DNA of 64,000 nt, taken from contig JASJZH010000003.1 of the NCBI GenBank assembly GCA_037178975.1, positions 558,001 through 622,000 on the forward strand. Reading direction: 5' to 3'. The notes beneath the pieces are model-generated. The model worked only from the letters and a program-made list of their open reading frames with translations. It did no database searches and had not been told where the DNA came from. The position numbers and the translations under genes are program-made. Shown piece after piece: positions 46,160 through 58,040 of the stretch; position 1 is the first letter of the stretch, and each line of letters starts with the position of its first letter. This DNA comes from Oscheius tipulae (Eukaryota; Nematoda; Chromadorea; Rhabditida; Rhabditidae).

Positions 46160-47111
46160 TTGGGTTGGTAACTAAATCTTTTCGCTTTTTCAAATGCAAA
46201 AACTTACTGACTTCCAAAGAACTTTCATTTGTTGTAATCATCATTATGATGTACCACGTCTGCCCATTTCACGGGTAACTTGCTGATACCACACTCGTAG
46301 AACACCTTGGGTTTCGACGCGAAGAAGTTTGTCAACCAGGTTTTGTCGGAATCGACCTGATTTCCTCCAATCTCGTTGTTGAGAGTTTGGAACAGATAAT
46401 AGTCGGAAGGGGCAAGGTCCGGGCTATAAGGAGGATTGGGTAAAATGTCCCACCCCAGGTCGTGGATCTTGGAGCGACTGAGTTTTGCAACATGGGGGCG
46501 CGCGTTGTCCATCAGCAGGATGACCTTCGACTTCAGCGGCCGTTTCTGACGAAGTGCAACGGCATCCTTTTCAAGTTGCTGGTTGTATATGGCTAAGAGT
46601 AGTTTCAGCATCCAACAGTTCCCAATGCACCACTCCTTCGATATTCCAGAAAACACAGAGCATAATCTTCACGGCAGTCTGCCGATTGTTCTCCTTCACG
46701 AGCTGCAGCAGCTTCGATTCATCGAAAATTGTTGGTCGACCTGAGCTTGGCGCATCTTCGACGCTTTTGTCCCCAGACCGAAAGCAATGGAATCACAACT
46801 GACATATTCTCGTAGACGTCGTCCCTTGACCATAAACATCGTTGATATTAGCCGCCGTTTGGGCTCCATTTGTACCATTGAGAAACTCATTTAATATGAC
46901 ATGTCGCAGATCGTAGGGTGGTAGGTCATTAATAGTCCGGATCAAACAAACAAAGAATAGAGAATAAGAAGAAGGGAAGTGTTGTCTTGCATGGTGATGG
47001 TAGAGGACTGAGTGAGCAACACTAGGTGCTATAACCAATAGCTCAACTGTTGTCGTAAACAAGGCAAAGGACATGTTTACAAAAAGCAAAAAGACTTATT
47101 TACCAACCCAA
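46160..47111 (-). mobile_element. mariner-family transposon, internally deleted
   Basis: Terminal inverted repeats TTGGGTTGGTAACTAAATC (from 46160) and its counterpart ending CAACCCAA (47111; TTGGGTTGGTAAATAAGTC when reversed) are followed inward by CTTTTxGCTTTTT on both ends. TA target-site duplication at 46158-46159 and 47112-47113. Total 952 bp against about 1.3 kb for full mariners. The transposase runs on the minus strand. Confidence 0.9.
46225..47000 (-). pseudogene. mariner transposase, DD34D type, deleted and frameshifted
   Basis: N-terminal helix-turn-helix (DLRHVILNEFLNGTNGAQTA, about 46920-46850), then a linker with SSGRPTIFDESK (about 46745-46710), then directly MLCVFWNIEGVVHWELL. 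The stretch that should hold the first catalytic Asp is missing. The second (ILLMDNARPH) and third (PPYSPDLAPSDYYLF) catalytic Asp regions are intact, and the frame ends at 46225. At least one frame change lies between the HTH part and the linker. Not able to transpose itself, but the ends could be mobilised by a relative. Confidence 0.88.
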
Positions 47112-47113
47112 TA

Positions 47114-48046
47114 AATAATAACAAACAGAAAACTTTTTCTCGTTTCTGCTTCAAATATAGCTTTTTTGGCCTCTCTCGGTCGATGATCAATAGCCCAGAC
47201 TGTATCGATGGTCTCGATTCAATCCCGTCACAGCCCTGGATCTGTTCTTTGCAAAAAAGATTTCCTATTAACGTCTTTATCGCCGGGATGTCTCCCGATC
47301 TGTTTCGACTACTAGACTTGTTGTTTCTCTTCGGTCTAATTAATGGTTGTATTCCATCGTACACGCCAGACTTTCCAGGCAAGTAAAGTTTGTTTAAATT
47401 ACAAAAAATTAAGGCTGACCAACATGGGGCAGTAATATTCCCCACTCAAGTTGTTTTGGATGACAGGAATGGTGGATAGGAAAAAGTCGTAATATTAGTA
47501 GGTTTCCTGGATAGAAGACGATAGATAGACAGATGAATAAATGTAAAAGAGAGCTCTAGTTCTATTTGTGGGGTCTTATAAAGGGTGTTGATTATTCATA
47601 TTACAAAAAGAGAGAGAGACAGGCTTAAGGAATTGAGGACCTGACGGTATCAGCTTTAGAAAAAGGGATACAATATTCTCGAAGATGGAATTTGCATTCA
47701 TTTTTTCTACAAACCTTTAAACTTAAAAAGTTGTTGTACATACCATGAAGAACACGTAGCATGTTACACAATTCGGATCAGTTTTTGATTTTGATCTATT
47801 AGATGTTCCCTCTTCGTCGTACTCACATGTGCGGAAGATCTTAAAATTGAAATTTAGATAGCAACAAAATATGACCGATCAATTTCAGTTGTTGACTTAG
47901 ATCTGGGATAACTTTCCGTCGAACCTGTACAGAAGACATTTATCCCACCTGATCACGCAGTTGCAATCTAGAGTTCGTCTAGGGGAGGGGGGTATATTAA
48001 ACTTTGTTTTTCTGTTTATGATTTTGGGAAATATAGACATATTTCA
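47114..48046. other. gene-free stretch
   Basis: Open frames at 47077-47445 on both strands overlap and have no splice signals or recognisable domain. A GA-rich patch lies at about 47605-47625. Confidence 0.4.
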
Positions 48047-50055
48047 ATATAATCGCTTCCGTTACCACATGGACATGGTTTGAACATTCAAATTGAGGGT
48101 TAGGTAAGAATCCTGAAATTGTTAAAATAGAATTTACGGTAAGTAATAAAAAAGAATAGGAAAGAAGTGAGAAAAGTGATGATAAGGGGAGGGAGGAAAA
48201 TGATGACATTGGTGCTGCTGAATTTGGCCATACGGTCACACTGCTTCTGTATGCAACAGATTCTATTTGCCTCAAAGCACGTACTTTTTGTACTGTTGCT
48301 CAGTTCGGTTGTCTTTTCCAAATACTTCGCTACTACTGCAGCGTGTTCTCAGCTACTTCAAGTGTCCAAAAAGTTATACCTGTCAGAAATGCATTGAAAC
48401 TAGAGTAACTTCTCGCTTCTCCAATGGATAACAGGCGGTTAAGAGATTTTGTACGGCAATATCGGACGCCTAATGTAGACGTAAACTCTACACAAGGTTC
48501 TTTATTGTCTTAGGTGTCCAATAGTTTTAACCGTCTGAACTTTTTTTATAGGCCTCCGATCATGGTGTTTTTGGCTAACAAGTTATAACTTACAGTCACA
48601 ATTCGTCAAATCCCAAGGCTTAGTGTCGGTACAAAATATCTTTTATTCCAAAAAGGTGCAAACTTAGGGGCTAAGCTGTGTATCAGGTAACGGTGTATCG
48701 ACACTAAGTCTTGGAATTTTTAAATCTCTCTCGAATTTTGACTGTGAGTCACAATTTGATCCTGTTGGCCTAGGATACCATATTCGAACGCTTATAAAAA
48801 AACGGTTATAGTTTGCATCGGACATCTAAGACAGAAATTAACCCTAAACAGCAAAGGTGTCCATTCCGTCCTTGCGTCAGCATGAGCCACAAGTTAGCAA
48901 GATAAAGCCTGTCACGAAATTATGCACCAGGTTGATCTCGTTGGCGAGTTTGCTCATTTTGGGATGGCCAAACTACGAAAGCTTTAGGAAAAAGGCATAA
49001 GCTCAACAGGGACAGAGTTAGAAAATGACATGCTGACCGAATGAAAGATGATCCAAGTTTTGTCGGGGGCAGGTTCACATGAGAAAAACATTTGAATTCG
49101 GTCCTAGCCATTCCATCACAGTGAACTTTATTCACATTCTCTTACAAACATACGGGATCGCAATAGTAAAACTTGGCGGCACGCATTCAACATCGTCGAA
49201 ATAGCCGGCAGTGGAGCCATAGTTCATCTGAATACATTTTAAACATTTGACCTGAAAAGGAACGTACCATAACACAGGTTTGCTGAGCAGTAAAAAAATC
49301 TGGCTGTCCTGGCCTCCAAGTAGCCGCTGTCAGATAATCCCAAGGTGTTCCGTCGAGCCAAGCCCAACAGGTAGCGTCATTAGTCCCAGGAGGACGCGTA
49401 GTAACTGCACATATTTTTGTACCACCAAGCCAGATAGCAACCATATTCACAAGCGCTGAGTATTATCATATTATAAGATTTGATGATAAACTTACTGTTA
49501 ACAAAAGCCTGCTCTGCAGCACTATGAATGGAGGTCAATATAGCTCCTAGATCTGCACAGCCCGTTACTGCATCGGGCTGATATACAGGAGTGTTGACAA
49601 AGCAGTAGTTGTAGCCTTGGAAGAGTTGCCAGCCGGTCAGACAATCAGCTGAAATGTAGGCTTTTGGCGGAAATTGGGACGGAGAATAGCTAGGATTGAA
49701 AACTTCCCTAAGATTTCAAATCTAGAAACTGTACTCACGTAAAGTTGTAGTTGTGGTAGTTGTTGTACTAGTCGTCGATGTAGTGGTTGTAGTAGTTGTT
49801 ATAGGTACCGTCGGCGAGGCTGTTGAACTCTCAATATTGTAGGCCGGAAAATCATAGGTGTAGGTAGCCACGCAGGCTAAAATAGCTGGAAGCGCCGAGA
49901 CAAGACAAAGATATGTCCTTTGCATGCTTGATAAGGGAAGAATAGGGGGATTCATCCGATTTCTTTGTTCATTTAAATGGGCTATCATCTCGTCAATAGC
50001 CGCGTTTTCTGCTAGCGCAACGGTGATCTTAATTGAATCGAAAGACAAGAAATTG
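48047..50055 (-). repeat. segmental duplication, copy A (lectin gene plus 3' flank)
   Basis: Matches 58397-60525 in the same orientation over nearly its whole length, starting with AATCGCTTCCGTTAC and CATTCAAATTGAGGGTTAGG on the left and ending with CGCGTTT(T/C)CTGCT on the right. Divergence is moderate with several small indels. It contains the lectin gene and about 1 kb of downstream sequence with inverted words (GACGGTTAAAAAAA type) that look like a small MITE. Confidence 0.85.
49132..49925 (-). CDS. secreted C-type lectin with Thr-rich linker (copy A)
   Basis: Exons 49925-49739, 49649-49496, 49455-49268 and 49227-49132 (TGA, then AATAAAG). Signal peptide MQRTYLCLVSALPAILACVA; then a linker of runs of Thr with some Ser; then a single C-type lectin domain: DCLTGWQLFQG-YNYCF, GCADLGAILTSIHSAAEQAFV, AIWLGG, ATCWAWLDGTPW, PGQPD, QTCVM, VECV and YVCKRM. 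The PGQPD segment stands at the position of the EPN/QPD sugar-selectivity motif, pointing to galactose-type binding if functional. The usual WND is replaced by FDD, which may weaken calcium binding. Such nematode lectins are secreted from intestine or hypodermis and many respond to infection. Confidence 0.85.
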
Positions 50056-50749
50056 CGCGTAGCGCTAAGCGATGGCTTGATGCACGCACTTGAAAACTGA
50101 AAATTACCCTTTCTCGGCTCCGGTTTATTCACTTGTTTTTAAACTTTGTTCAATAGTGTTGAGTCTGGCTCAATATGAATTTGAAGCGCGCTAACGAGTG
50201 GGCCCCGCCACGAGTACTACAGTACCTCGCGCGGACCCTCGTTCGCTTTCCTATTATTTGGGATGTTTTTTTCCTCTCTCCTGTCTTCCCCGTTTTTCTA
50301 ATCTCTTTTGCTCTAAAACCACCTATCTACTTTGCCTGAATAAATATATAAAACCCACGCAGATGAAAGGTGAAAAAAGAGAAAATGAAAAATAAAAGAC
50401 TTTTCAAAAACGTGTCGATGTCTGTCGATATTCGTAACCCAGGCTGACTTTTCAAGTCTACCTATCAGATTGACCCCATACTTTGACTAGAGGCTCAGAA
50501 ATCGTCGGATTCTTTGCGCGGAGACTTTCAGACCGATACGATAACTCTAGATGGGTTTTTGGACAGCCGATATTTCGAAAATTGCACAAAAATGTGGTAC
50601 GTAGAAGCGCTCCTACAATATGAAAAATAGTTATAAAGCATTTTTTGCTACTAATAAGCGTTAATCAATAAATATTCTTTGAATATTTGACAATTATTAT
50701 TTAAAATAAAGCGACCTACGAAAAGAAGGGTGGTTTGAACTCTACAAAA
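50056..50749. other. spacer between lectin copy A and the LINE
   Basis: No gene supported. Homology with copy B has ended. The AT-rich end (50640-50720) may hold the 5' boundary of the LINE. Confidence 0.35.
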
Positions 50750-50783
50750 ACAGAACAAAGTTTTTGTTCTGTTTCCATCAATT

Positions 50784-51662
50784 ATGGTTGCTTCCGAAAA
50801 TCGCTTCACAAATGAAAACGCTTCTACTACTACAAGGGACCCAGATGTCGCTACCAAACCAACTACACCGGAAATCAAGTCAAAAGAGGATCTTAAAAAG
50901 TTCTGCAAGGAGTTCAACGGTGACTACGCTGCAGCCTTCATGGTCATTTGTTCTGCACTGATGGTTCTTCTGCCGGATACTCCTGATGTGAAACCAATTG
51001 CAACACAGATTGTTGTGGGAAAGAAAGAGGAAACATTCGAGCAGATCGAGAGACGTCGCTCCTTTGTCATAAGTGGTTTCAAAGAAGATACAAGCAAGAC
51101 CGCGCAACTTCAGTACGAAGAGGATAGGAATCGTCTTAGTTGGATCTTCAACAGTCTCAATCTTCCCTTCCAAGTGACCTCCTTCTACAGAATGGGTAAG
51201 GTTGGCTCTAATGGTGGTTCTAGATTGCTCAAACTCGTTCTTCCCTCCTCTTCTTTACAAAGGGAGGTCCTGGCTAGGATTCGCATCTGTGCCAAACAGG
51301 CTAAAAATGAAGGTAGGAAGTTGTTTGGGAATTTTCATCCGGACTTTGACCTATCGGGAACCTTCATTCGTCCCTCTCTCTCGCTCAATGATCGTATCAA
51401 AGGATTCGCCCTTCGACTAAAGAGGACAAACTTGGCTATTAATGGAACGACGAAGATGGAGCTGTTCATCAACTACAACGAAGGAAAAATTGTCAACACA
51501 AGGACCAAGGAAGAGTTCATCTTGACTGACGAGGAGTTTGACGAGGTCAAGAACAAATGGAACGAGCAGATCACTAACGAACAGACCTATGCCAACGTAA
51601 CAAAGCGTCGAGGAAGAAGAGAAAACTATCAGCAGGCTAGTAAAAAATCTTTAAACCATTGA
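50784..51662 (+). CDS. LINE ORF1 protein, 292 residues
   Basis: Intact frame from ATGGTTGCTTCC. The central part (ERRRSFVISGFKED…YRMGKVGSNGGSRLLKLVL…ILARIRICAKQAK-like) follows the RRM-like pattern of LINE ORF1 nucleic-acid-binding proteins: a beta strand with V-I-S-G-F and a later R-L-L-K-L-V strand. The C-terminus is basic (TKRRGRREN). It would coat the element RNA and act as chaperone during reverse transcription. The only open frame of the element that is undamaged. Its TGA overlaps the start of ORF2. Confidence 0.8.
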   Translation: MVASENRFTNENASTTTRDPDVATKPTTPEIKSKEDLKKFCKEFNGDYAAAFMVICSALMVLLPDTPDVKPIATQIVVGKKEETFEQIERRRSFVISGFKEDTSKTAQLQYEEDRNRLSWIFNSLNLPFQVTSFYRMGKVGSNGGSRLLKLVLPSSSLQREVLARIRICAKQAKNEGRKLFGNFHPDFDLSGTFIRPSLSLNDRIKGFALRLKRTNLAINGTTKMELFINYNEGKIVNTRTKEEFILTDEEFDEVKNKWNEQITNEQTYANVTKRRGRRENYQQASKKSLNH

Positions 51663-54600
51663 TAACTTCTGTTTCTCAATGTAATCTTAACTGCCTTTAT
51701 TTAAATGCTCGTAGTTTAAAAAACAAATTTGATAGTCTTCGTAACATGATAGCACATCACAAAAGTGATGTAATAGCAGTAACTGAAACATGGTTATCGA
51801 CTCATGTTTCTGACGGTTTAGTTATAGATGATTTGCCGTATTCTGTAGTTAGGTGTGATCGTAATACCACAGGGGGTGGTTGTTCGTAGGGCAGACGGCT
51901 ATTATAAGAAGATAGTCTATTGTGAATTGAGAGTCTGTATGCGTCTATCCTACGATATATATTACCGTTCACTAATGGTTCGAATACTAGTTTATTGGTT
52001 GGGGTATAGAGAGATATAGGAGGTGGTACATAATTACAGCGAGGAAGCCACACACTTATATACGAACACGCGAGCACACAAGTCAAAGGGTCCTCCTCTT
52101 GGAGGCGGGGAATCTGGTCAAAAGGTCAGGAGCGACAGAGGTGTTCTTTTTCTAGTGAAAGATCTTATTTCTTACACGGTGGTAAAAACATTTAAAGAGA
52201 CGTGTAATGTCTTAGTAATTGGTCTTTTTGTCAATTTAAGCAGAATTCGATTAGTGTTGGTCTATAGGCCCCCTAATACGAAAGTTATTGATTGTGACAA
52301 TCTAATTGAATTCATTCAAGACATGGTTAGTTGTGGGTCTTCATCTACTGTAGTTCTTGGTGATTTTAATATTCCCATAGGACATCCTAGGGCCTTAATT
52401 TATTCCGATCTATTGAATAGCCTAATCTTAAAAAATAACGTAGACTTTGTTACGTGTAATAATAATATTCTTGACTGGATTTGTTCGTCGGAAGACTGTA
52501 GTTTCTAACACTATAAAATTAGCCTCGATTGGAAATTCTGACCATTGCGTCATAAAATTTGACGTGGTTTTATCTTCTGAATTAACTGGTATTGACCTTC
52601 CCTTTGCTAATTATAAAAGGACTAATTTCGATAGTATAAACAACGAACTTTCTATTATTGATTGGGAAACTTCACTCTCAGGTTTTAGAGATGTCGATGA
52701 GTTGTATTCAAAGTTTAGTGCGATTGTTACATGCATAGTCGATAGATTTACGCCTACATGTTTCAAAAAAGACCCCCTTAAGACCCTACCTGTCCATATT
52801 AGGAGATTGCTCTATAAAAGAGACTGACTTTTTAATGAAACTATACCACATCTTGGTGATGGGTCAGTCATAAGCTGACTAAAGCTATGTATAATTATTC
52901 TGTTAAGAAACAAGATAAGATTTTAAGAAATCTCCATGGTAAAGCTCTTTACCAGTACGTAAAAGTAAAACTTGCTTCTAAGGCTAAATCATTGATTATC
53001 TCTTCCGATGGTACAGCCTATCGTAAGGATGATGATATTGCTAACGCTTTGCTTCGTATTTTGAGTCGGTTTTCTGTGATGATCGCACACCAGAAACTAA
53101 TGTTGGCCACTTCAGTGGTCAAATTCTTTCTACTTTCACTATTTTCCCCTTCGACATTATTGGTGAAAGTAGATCTCTAAAGTCTAGCTGTTCTGTCACT
53201 GCCGATAAAATACCACAGATTGTATTCAAAAAATGTCTTAATAATCTCGCAGTCCCTCTTGCACATATTTTTAACTTTTCCCTACGCCTAGGTCAAGTAC
53301 CCTTGATTTGGAAAAAAGCAATAGTTACAGCTATTCCTAAAACCAGTTCAGCCACTCACGTAAATGACTTTAGACCAATATCTATAACGTCTACGTCCTG
53401 TAAGTTAATGGAAAAAAATAGTTAAAAGACACATTGACAAATGGGTCAGAGCAAATAATATCATTCCTAGGCAACAGTTTGGGTTTAGGGCCAAGAGTGA
53501 CATTGACAATGCTTTGTGCGCTGATATCGCCGATTGGCAGTATGAACTGAGTTTTAAAAAGTCAGTAGATATGGTGTACTTTGATGTTATGAAGGCTTTT
53601 GACACAGTAAACCACACTATTCTCCTTGAATTATTGAAAACCTATGGTATCAGAGGAAATTTAATCAGTTGGCTAAAATCCTTCTTGACTGAACGCTTGT
53701 TCTGTGTTAAGTTTAACACTTCCTTTAGTGATTGGCTTTCTATAAAATCCGGTGTTCCTCAAGAGAGTGTTATTGGTCCTATTCTATTCAATCTCTAAGT
53801 AGCAAACATCATACGGTTCTCAAACCTACCACGTGAGGTAAAGATTACTCAATTTGTGGATGATGTTAAACTTTATATGTCATACGATGAAAAAAGTAGT
53901 TTGGAGTACAGCTCTTTACTTCAGAGGTCCATAGATATCGTAGTGTTGTTCTTTAGTAAGTTAAAACTGAATATTGCTTGCTGAAAACAAGACTTTCGTT
54001 TTGCATCTGGGTTCTAAAAACCTCAAGCTTCTGTATCATGCTAATGGTTTTCTCATACAGAGTAGAGATTCTGTGCGCGACTTAGGAATACGTTATGATA
54101 GTTCGTTATCATTCAGACCCCAGTATGATCATATGGTTCAATCTGTTAGTATAACTATGTTTAGAATCTTCGGAATATTTCTAACCAATGATCCAAAGTT
54201 GCTAACTAAGCTCTTTGTTACTTATGTTAGATCAAGATTAGAGTTTGGTTCTTTAATTTGGAGCCCTCATCTGAAAAAAGATCTAAACACAATAGAAAAA
54301 GTCCAGAGAGATTTTTCACGAATTCTTTGGCTGAAAAACCATCATGGTGCGTCATATAGAGATATGCCAAGTTATGATTCTCGCCTATGTAGCTTTAAAC
54401 TTTGCCCTCTTCAGACTAGAAGACTAGTCAATGACCTCCTTTTTGCTCGAAAAATATTTTTAGGTGTAAGTCATACTCTATTATCTGATCTGTTCATCTT
54501 ATGTCCTACAAATGGACGTACATCACAGTTCAAACTTTTACTTAAAAGGGTCTCAGTTAGGTCCACTTCAAAATACAAGTATTCCTGTACTTACAGAATA

Positions 54601-54813
54601 TCACGGCTCGTAGAAGAGAATGATATTTCTTTGAGGATAGTTTCAGGGCGTGCACGCAATTCTCTATTCAGAAGTTTTATCAAGGACAATCAGGGATTAA
54701 GAAGACCTTTCTGTGACGAAAATATCCACTCCCTTCATCCTCTGGCCTTCGACGGTGTTTGGCTTCAAGCTGCTACTCTCACAATTGGCAGAGATGTTCA
54801 GTTTATAATATGA
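51659..54813 (+). pseudogene. LINE ORF2 (endonuclease + reverse transcriptase), disrupted
   Basis: Begins LNCLYLNARSLKNKFD…DVIAVTETWLS, the AP-endonuclease N-terminus of CR1/Jockey elements. At about 51880 an unrelated insert of about 240 bp interrupts it; it resumes at about 52140 with GVLFLVKD…RLVLVYRPPN and VVLGDFN. Later pieces: GNSDHCVIKFD, VDMVYFDVMKAFDTVNH (RT block with the first Asp), GVPQESVIGPILFN, FVDDVKLYM (the catalytic x-DD box, here VDD) and the C-terminal EKVQRDFSRILW…. Frame changes near 52500, 52830, 53180, 53430, 53800 and 53970 rule out function. No ATG stands at the start: the frame opens with TTG inside the ORF1 stop region, suggesting coupled re-initiation in the ancestor. 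Confidence 0.85.
51886..52133. mobile_element. about 245-bp insertion in the LINE endonuclease
   Basis: Endonuclease codons run ACC ACA GGG GGT GGT, then foreign sequence from TGTTCGTAGGG to about GGTCAGGAGCGACAGA, then the expected GGTGTTCTTTTT. No domain, no clear inverted ends and no clean target duplication seen. It looks like an older non-autonomous insertion. Confidence 0.55.
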
Positions 54814-57800
54814 AGCTATCGTCCGGCCTTCGGGGAGTAGATTGGAGGCGATTCGTGTCCAAGAGGTGCACATCACTTTCTTGCCCATTCCGGTCAGCTT
54901 GTAGAAAATCGTCTCGTAGCAATGTCTTGCCAGAGCCACCTGGACCATCCAAGAACAGCTTTTTCGTTCTTCCGGAGAGCACACAGTCGACGGCATCTTT
55001 CTGCTTCGGATTGAGCTTCCCATACATTTCACGTCCCAGAGCCTCGTGATCGACAGCGTTGTCAGTCATTGGAGCTGGTCTGGCGTAGTTGATTCCAAGC
55101 AGTTGATCGAATCGGATGTTCAGCGGAAGGCACTGTTCGAGGATGTCATAGTAGCTCAGAGCTTCAGCATCGGCTTGAGACCGGCCACGATGGACGAAAT
55201 CGTCAGACATCCTAACCTTCCAATCCTCCCAAACAGAACATTTTGCGGCTCGTCAAATGCCAGAAGTGTGGCGATGACGCATCGGAGAGAACTGGCGGAT
55301 CGGACAGCATATGCGTCGGGCATAGCTTGGTGGAAGTGATTGGCCGTGTGAATGAGGCCAAGAGCAGCGGCAGCCTCGTATACGTTGGGATGGGCGATTC
55401 CATAGACTGTGAAGAGCTCAGCATAACTCTTGGCTCCGACACAATGGTGAAGAAGGAGGCGAGTGCAATAGCGCTGACGCTGCTTCGGAGTGACAGCGTG
55501 GACGCGGCCAATGTTGTTGTTGTGAGCGGCTTTCTTCTTCCACTTTCCTGATGACTGGAAACAGGAGTTGGGTCAAAGTTTGAAAGCAAGTTACCTCCAC
55601 GAATGTGAAATGTTCGGGGTACTTGTAATAGAGGACGGTCCTAGGGTCAACTGGTCCCAATTCGTGAAGTCTTCCAAGAACTTGCCTCTTTGTTGAATGT
55701 GAAGAATGCCAAAAGAGTTGTAGTCCTATTCCGATCGGCGGCAGCTTGCTCATTTCCAGGCTTAAAAACGACAACCTGTCGGTTCTCCTCGTGGACCGCC
55801 AAATCGATCATTGCGTTCGACTTTCCGTGTAGGTCGAAAGCAAGTAGCCGATGGTAGGCTTCAGGTGAACAGAGGTAACGGGCATCAAGGAACTCTTCAA
55901 TTTCGTCAATAAGTCCTCCATTGAGATCGCGTTGCTGCTGACGCAGACGCAGGCGGGCCCAATCATTTCCTTTATACACATACTTATATAAGTATTTGAC
56001 TGCCTGGATCACGGAGCAGATCTCTACATTCACGTGTGCGTTGTACTTCAACAGCAGGAATGGGTTGTAAGGCACGACCCATTGGTTTCCATAGTCCTGA
56101 ATTTGTGCGTCAAAAGGGAGAAACGAAATACAAACTTTGGTCCGGACTCCTGTTCCTACTCTTGCTCTGATTCCGTTGTTTGGCCTCTTGTAGTTCGGAT
56201 AGCTGTTCACATCCATGTCGGTCACATTTTGGAATGGTTTGGGGAACTTCTTCGAGCAGGCGTCTCCGTTCCAGCATGGGGATCCAACTCCGCAGTCACG
56301 ATGCAAGATGTGAGTCGAGACCCGGTTGTAAAGAAGCTGGTCATCTGGCGCGGTGGTCGCGTCGGGCAGTTCCGCTCGGAACAGTCGGTCAACATCATCA
56401 GCCGTTCTCGGCTTGTCGGCAGCGTCCAGAGTAATGATCATGTGAACGTGTGGAAGACTCCGCTTCTGCCACTCCACCGTATAAATGAAAGCGGCAACTC
56501 GTCCAAACAGTCCTCGGTCAATGACATCCTTCTTGAGTTCTTTCAGCTTCAGCCGGAAAACTCTGGCCACAATGTCGGGTCGACCAGTCGCCGTCTGTCC
56601 AGGAGCCAGATTGTCTGTTATCTCTTTCCACTTGGGATTTGAAGTGAATGTCAGGAAAATGTCGGGCTTTCCGAGCCGACTCGTCAGAGCCATTGCGTCT
56701 TGGTAGCAGGCCAGCAGGTACCGTGGAGAAGAGGTGAACGTGGCTGGGAGAAGCACTCGCGATCCGCATGCACCATCAGTTCCATCTGCCAAAAAGTCGC
56801 GCAAGTCCGTATAGAACTCAGAACGCAGATCGGCCTAAAATTTGGACTGTTTGGAAAGAAGAAAATGCATACTTGGTGTGTTTTGATAAAGTTGAGACAA
56901 TCCTGCTCAGTGTTGCATCAAGATCCTATCACAAACTGCTGGAACAATCGCTGACCAGGATTGAAGGGTCGACGGACAGACATATAGTAGTTGTAGTAGT
57001 CCCTGAGAGATAGCTTCTTCTGCACAACTTGACCATTGGCATTCGTGACGGATCGAGTTCGTCCGTAGTGATATCCAAAGTCACCTTGTATGAAGAACAG
57101 CGGATAGGTACACGGGTCCAACATTTTGTGAATCAGAGGAATGCGTCTTAGACCGGCATCATTTCGACAGAAAATGGTGAATGTTTTGGGGGCCGGAACT
57201 TCTCCCTCGGTACCAACGTATATCAGGGCTACTTCTGCGGCGCGAGGAGCATTGTAGCGGCGACGGTCCGGCACATTGTCAGTCTCGTAGATCAGTTGGA
57301 CTTCGTTCATCTGTCTGTTCTCCAAAGCAGCTCGAGTTTCCTCCTCGGCATAGACCTCGTGCAACATTTTGAATGAGTTGGCATACTCGTGGTTCTGCAG
57401 GTTGAAGGAGCTCAGGTCCCTTATGAGATCGGCATTGCAGTTGGAATTGGCTAGGTGGGCGATCCGATGGTTGGCTGCAACCGAGTCGTCGACAAAGAAC
57501 AATTGACCGTAGACGGGAGTCGTATTCGGCTGAGGAATTGCGGATCCCGCTTGGTAACAGATACTGCCGTGCACCTTGAAAATGGAAGGACCTCTGCCGG
57601 AGACATTCTGCATCTGAAAACATTGGTTTTGTTTTTTCCGAATGAAACAGGTTCTTACATTGCATCGAAGCTATGGAAAGAGACGTGTTGAACTGTCGAC
57701 TGTTCTTCAAGAAGTTTTCGGATTTCTCATGGCCATCTGTGAACAGCTCCTTCATTTCAAGCGGATAGCGTTCAAACAGATCCAGTGTAACAGAACCATT

Positions 57801-58040
57801 GCAGCAACAGGGCGAATATGTGCCGTCGGCTTTGCGAGGATGCTCATCTGAATGAGGAAAAATGGGAATGAAAAAGATTTGACTTACTTGGGAAGTAAAG
57901 TGCTCCACAATGACTACATTCGTCCGTCATTGGGCCTGTGAAACGTTCTCCAGGTGGTCCTCCATTAGGAATATTCACATTGACAACTCTTTGCTGTCGA
58001 TTCACTCTCCTGACTTGATTCGTTTGAGCAACCGCTTTGA
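54803..58040 (-). mobile_element. Helitron, RepHel gene truncated in the helicase
   Basis: Minus-strand coding order. CxxC zinc-like start (DECSHCGALYF…CCCNGSV, 57990-57790) and the LKELFTDGHEKSENF-type block; 57613-56918 with the conserved Helitron N-terminal region (FKVHGSICYQAGS; AQLF-like GQLFFVDD); 56804-55647 the Rep endonuclease with the HUH motif (SLPHVHMIITL) and the two-Tyr helix (AVKYLYKYVYKG); 55550-55215 the linker; 55210-54812 the helicase with Walker A (LFLDGPGGSGKT), then after a +1 shift MGKKVMCTSWTRIASNLLPEGRT. The rest of the helicase is absent: the sequence switches to the LINE at about 54812. Frameshifts also occur at FFTFNKE (about 55690). The Rep part looks intact; rolling-circle transposition is impossible without the helicase. 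Confidence 0.88.

Larger units (their letters stand above)
50750..54812 (+). mobile_element. non-LTR retrotransposon (CR1/Jockey-like LINE), degraded
   Basis: ORF1 (50784-51662) and ORF2 (51659-54813) lie head to tail with a 4-base overlap, followed directly by reversed Helitron sequence. ORF2 keeps endonuclease, reverse transcriptase and C-terminal domains but is broken by an insertion and several frameshifts. No 3' UTR or A tail is visible before the junction at about 54812. Confidence 0.88.

Noticed and set aside
47077-47445. Candidate genes on both strands next to the mariner
   Set aside because: Overlapping frames of similar length without splice sites, domains or poly(A) signals.
50784-54813. 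LTR retrotransposon or retrovirus-like element
   Set aside because: ORF2 begins with an AP-endonuclease and there are no LTRs, protease, integrase or envelope.
56034-56642. 202-residue plus-strand open frame
   Set aside because: Antisense shadow of the Helitron Rep domain, which has recognisable HUH and Tyr motifs on the other strand.
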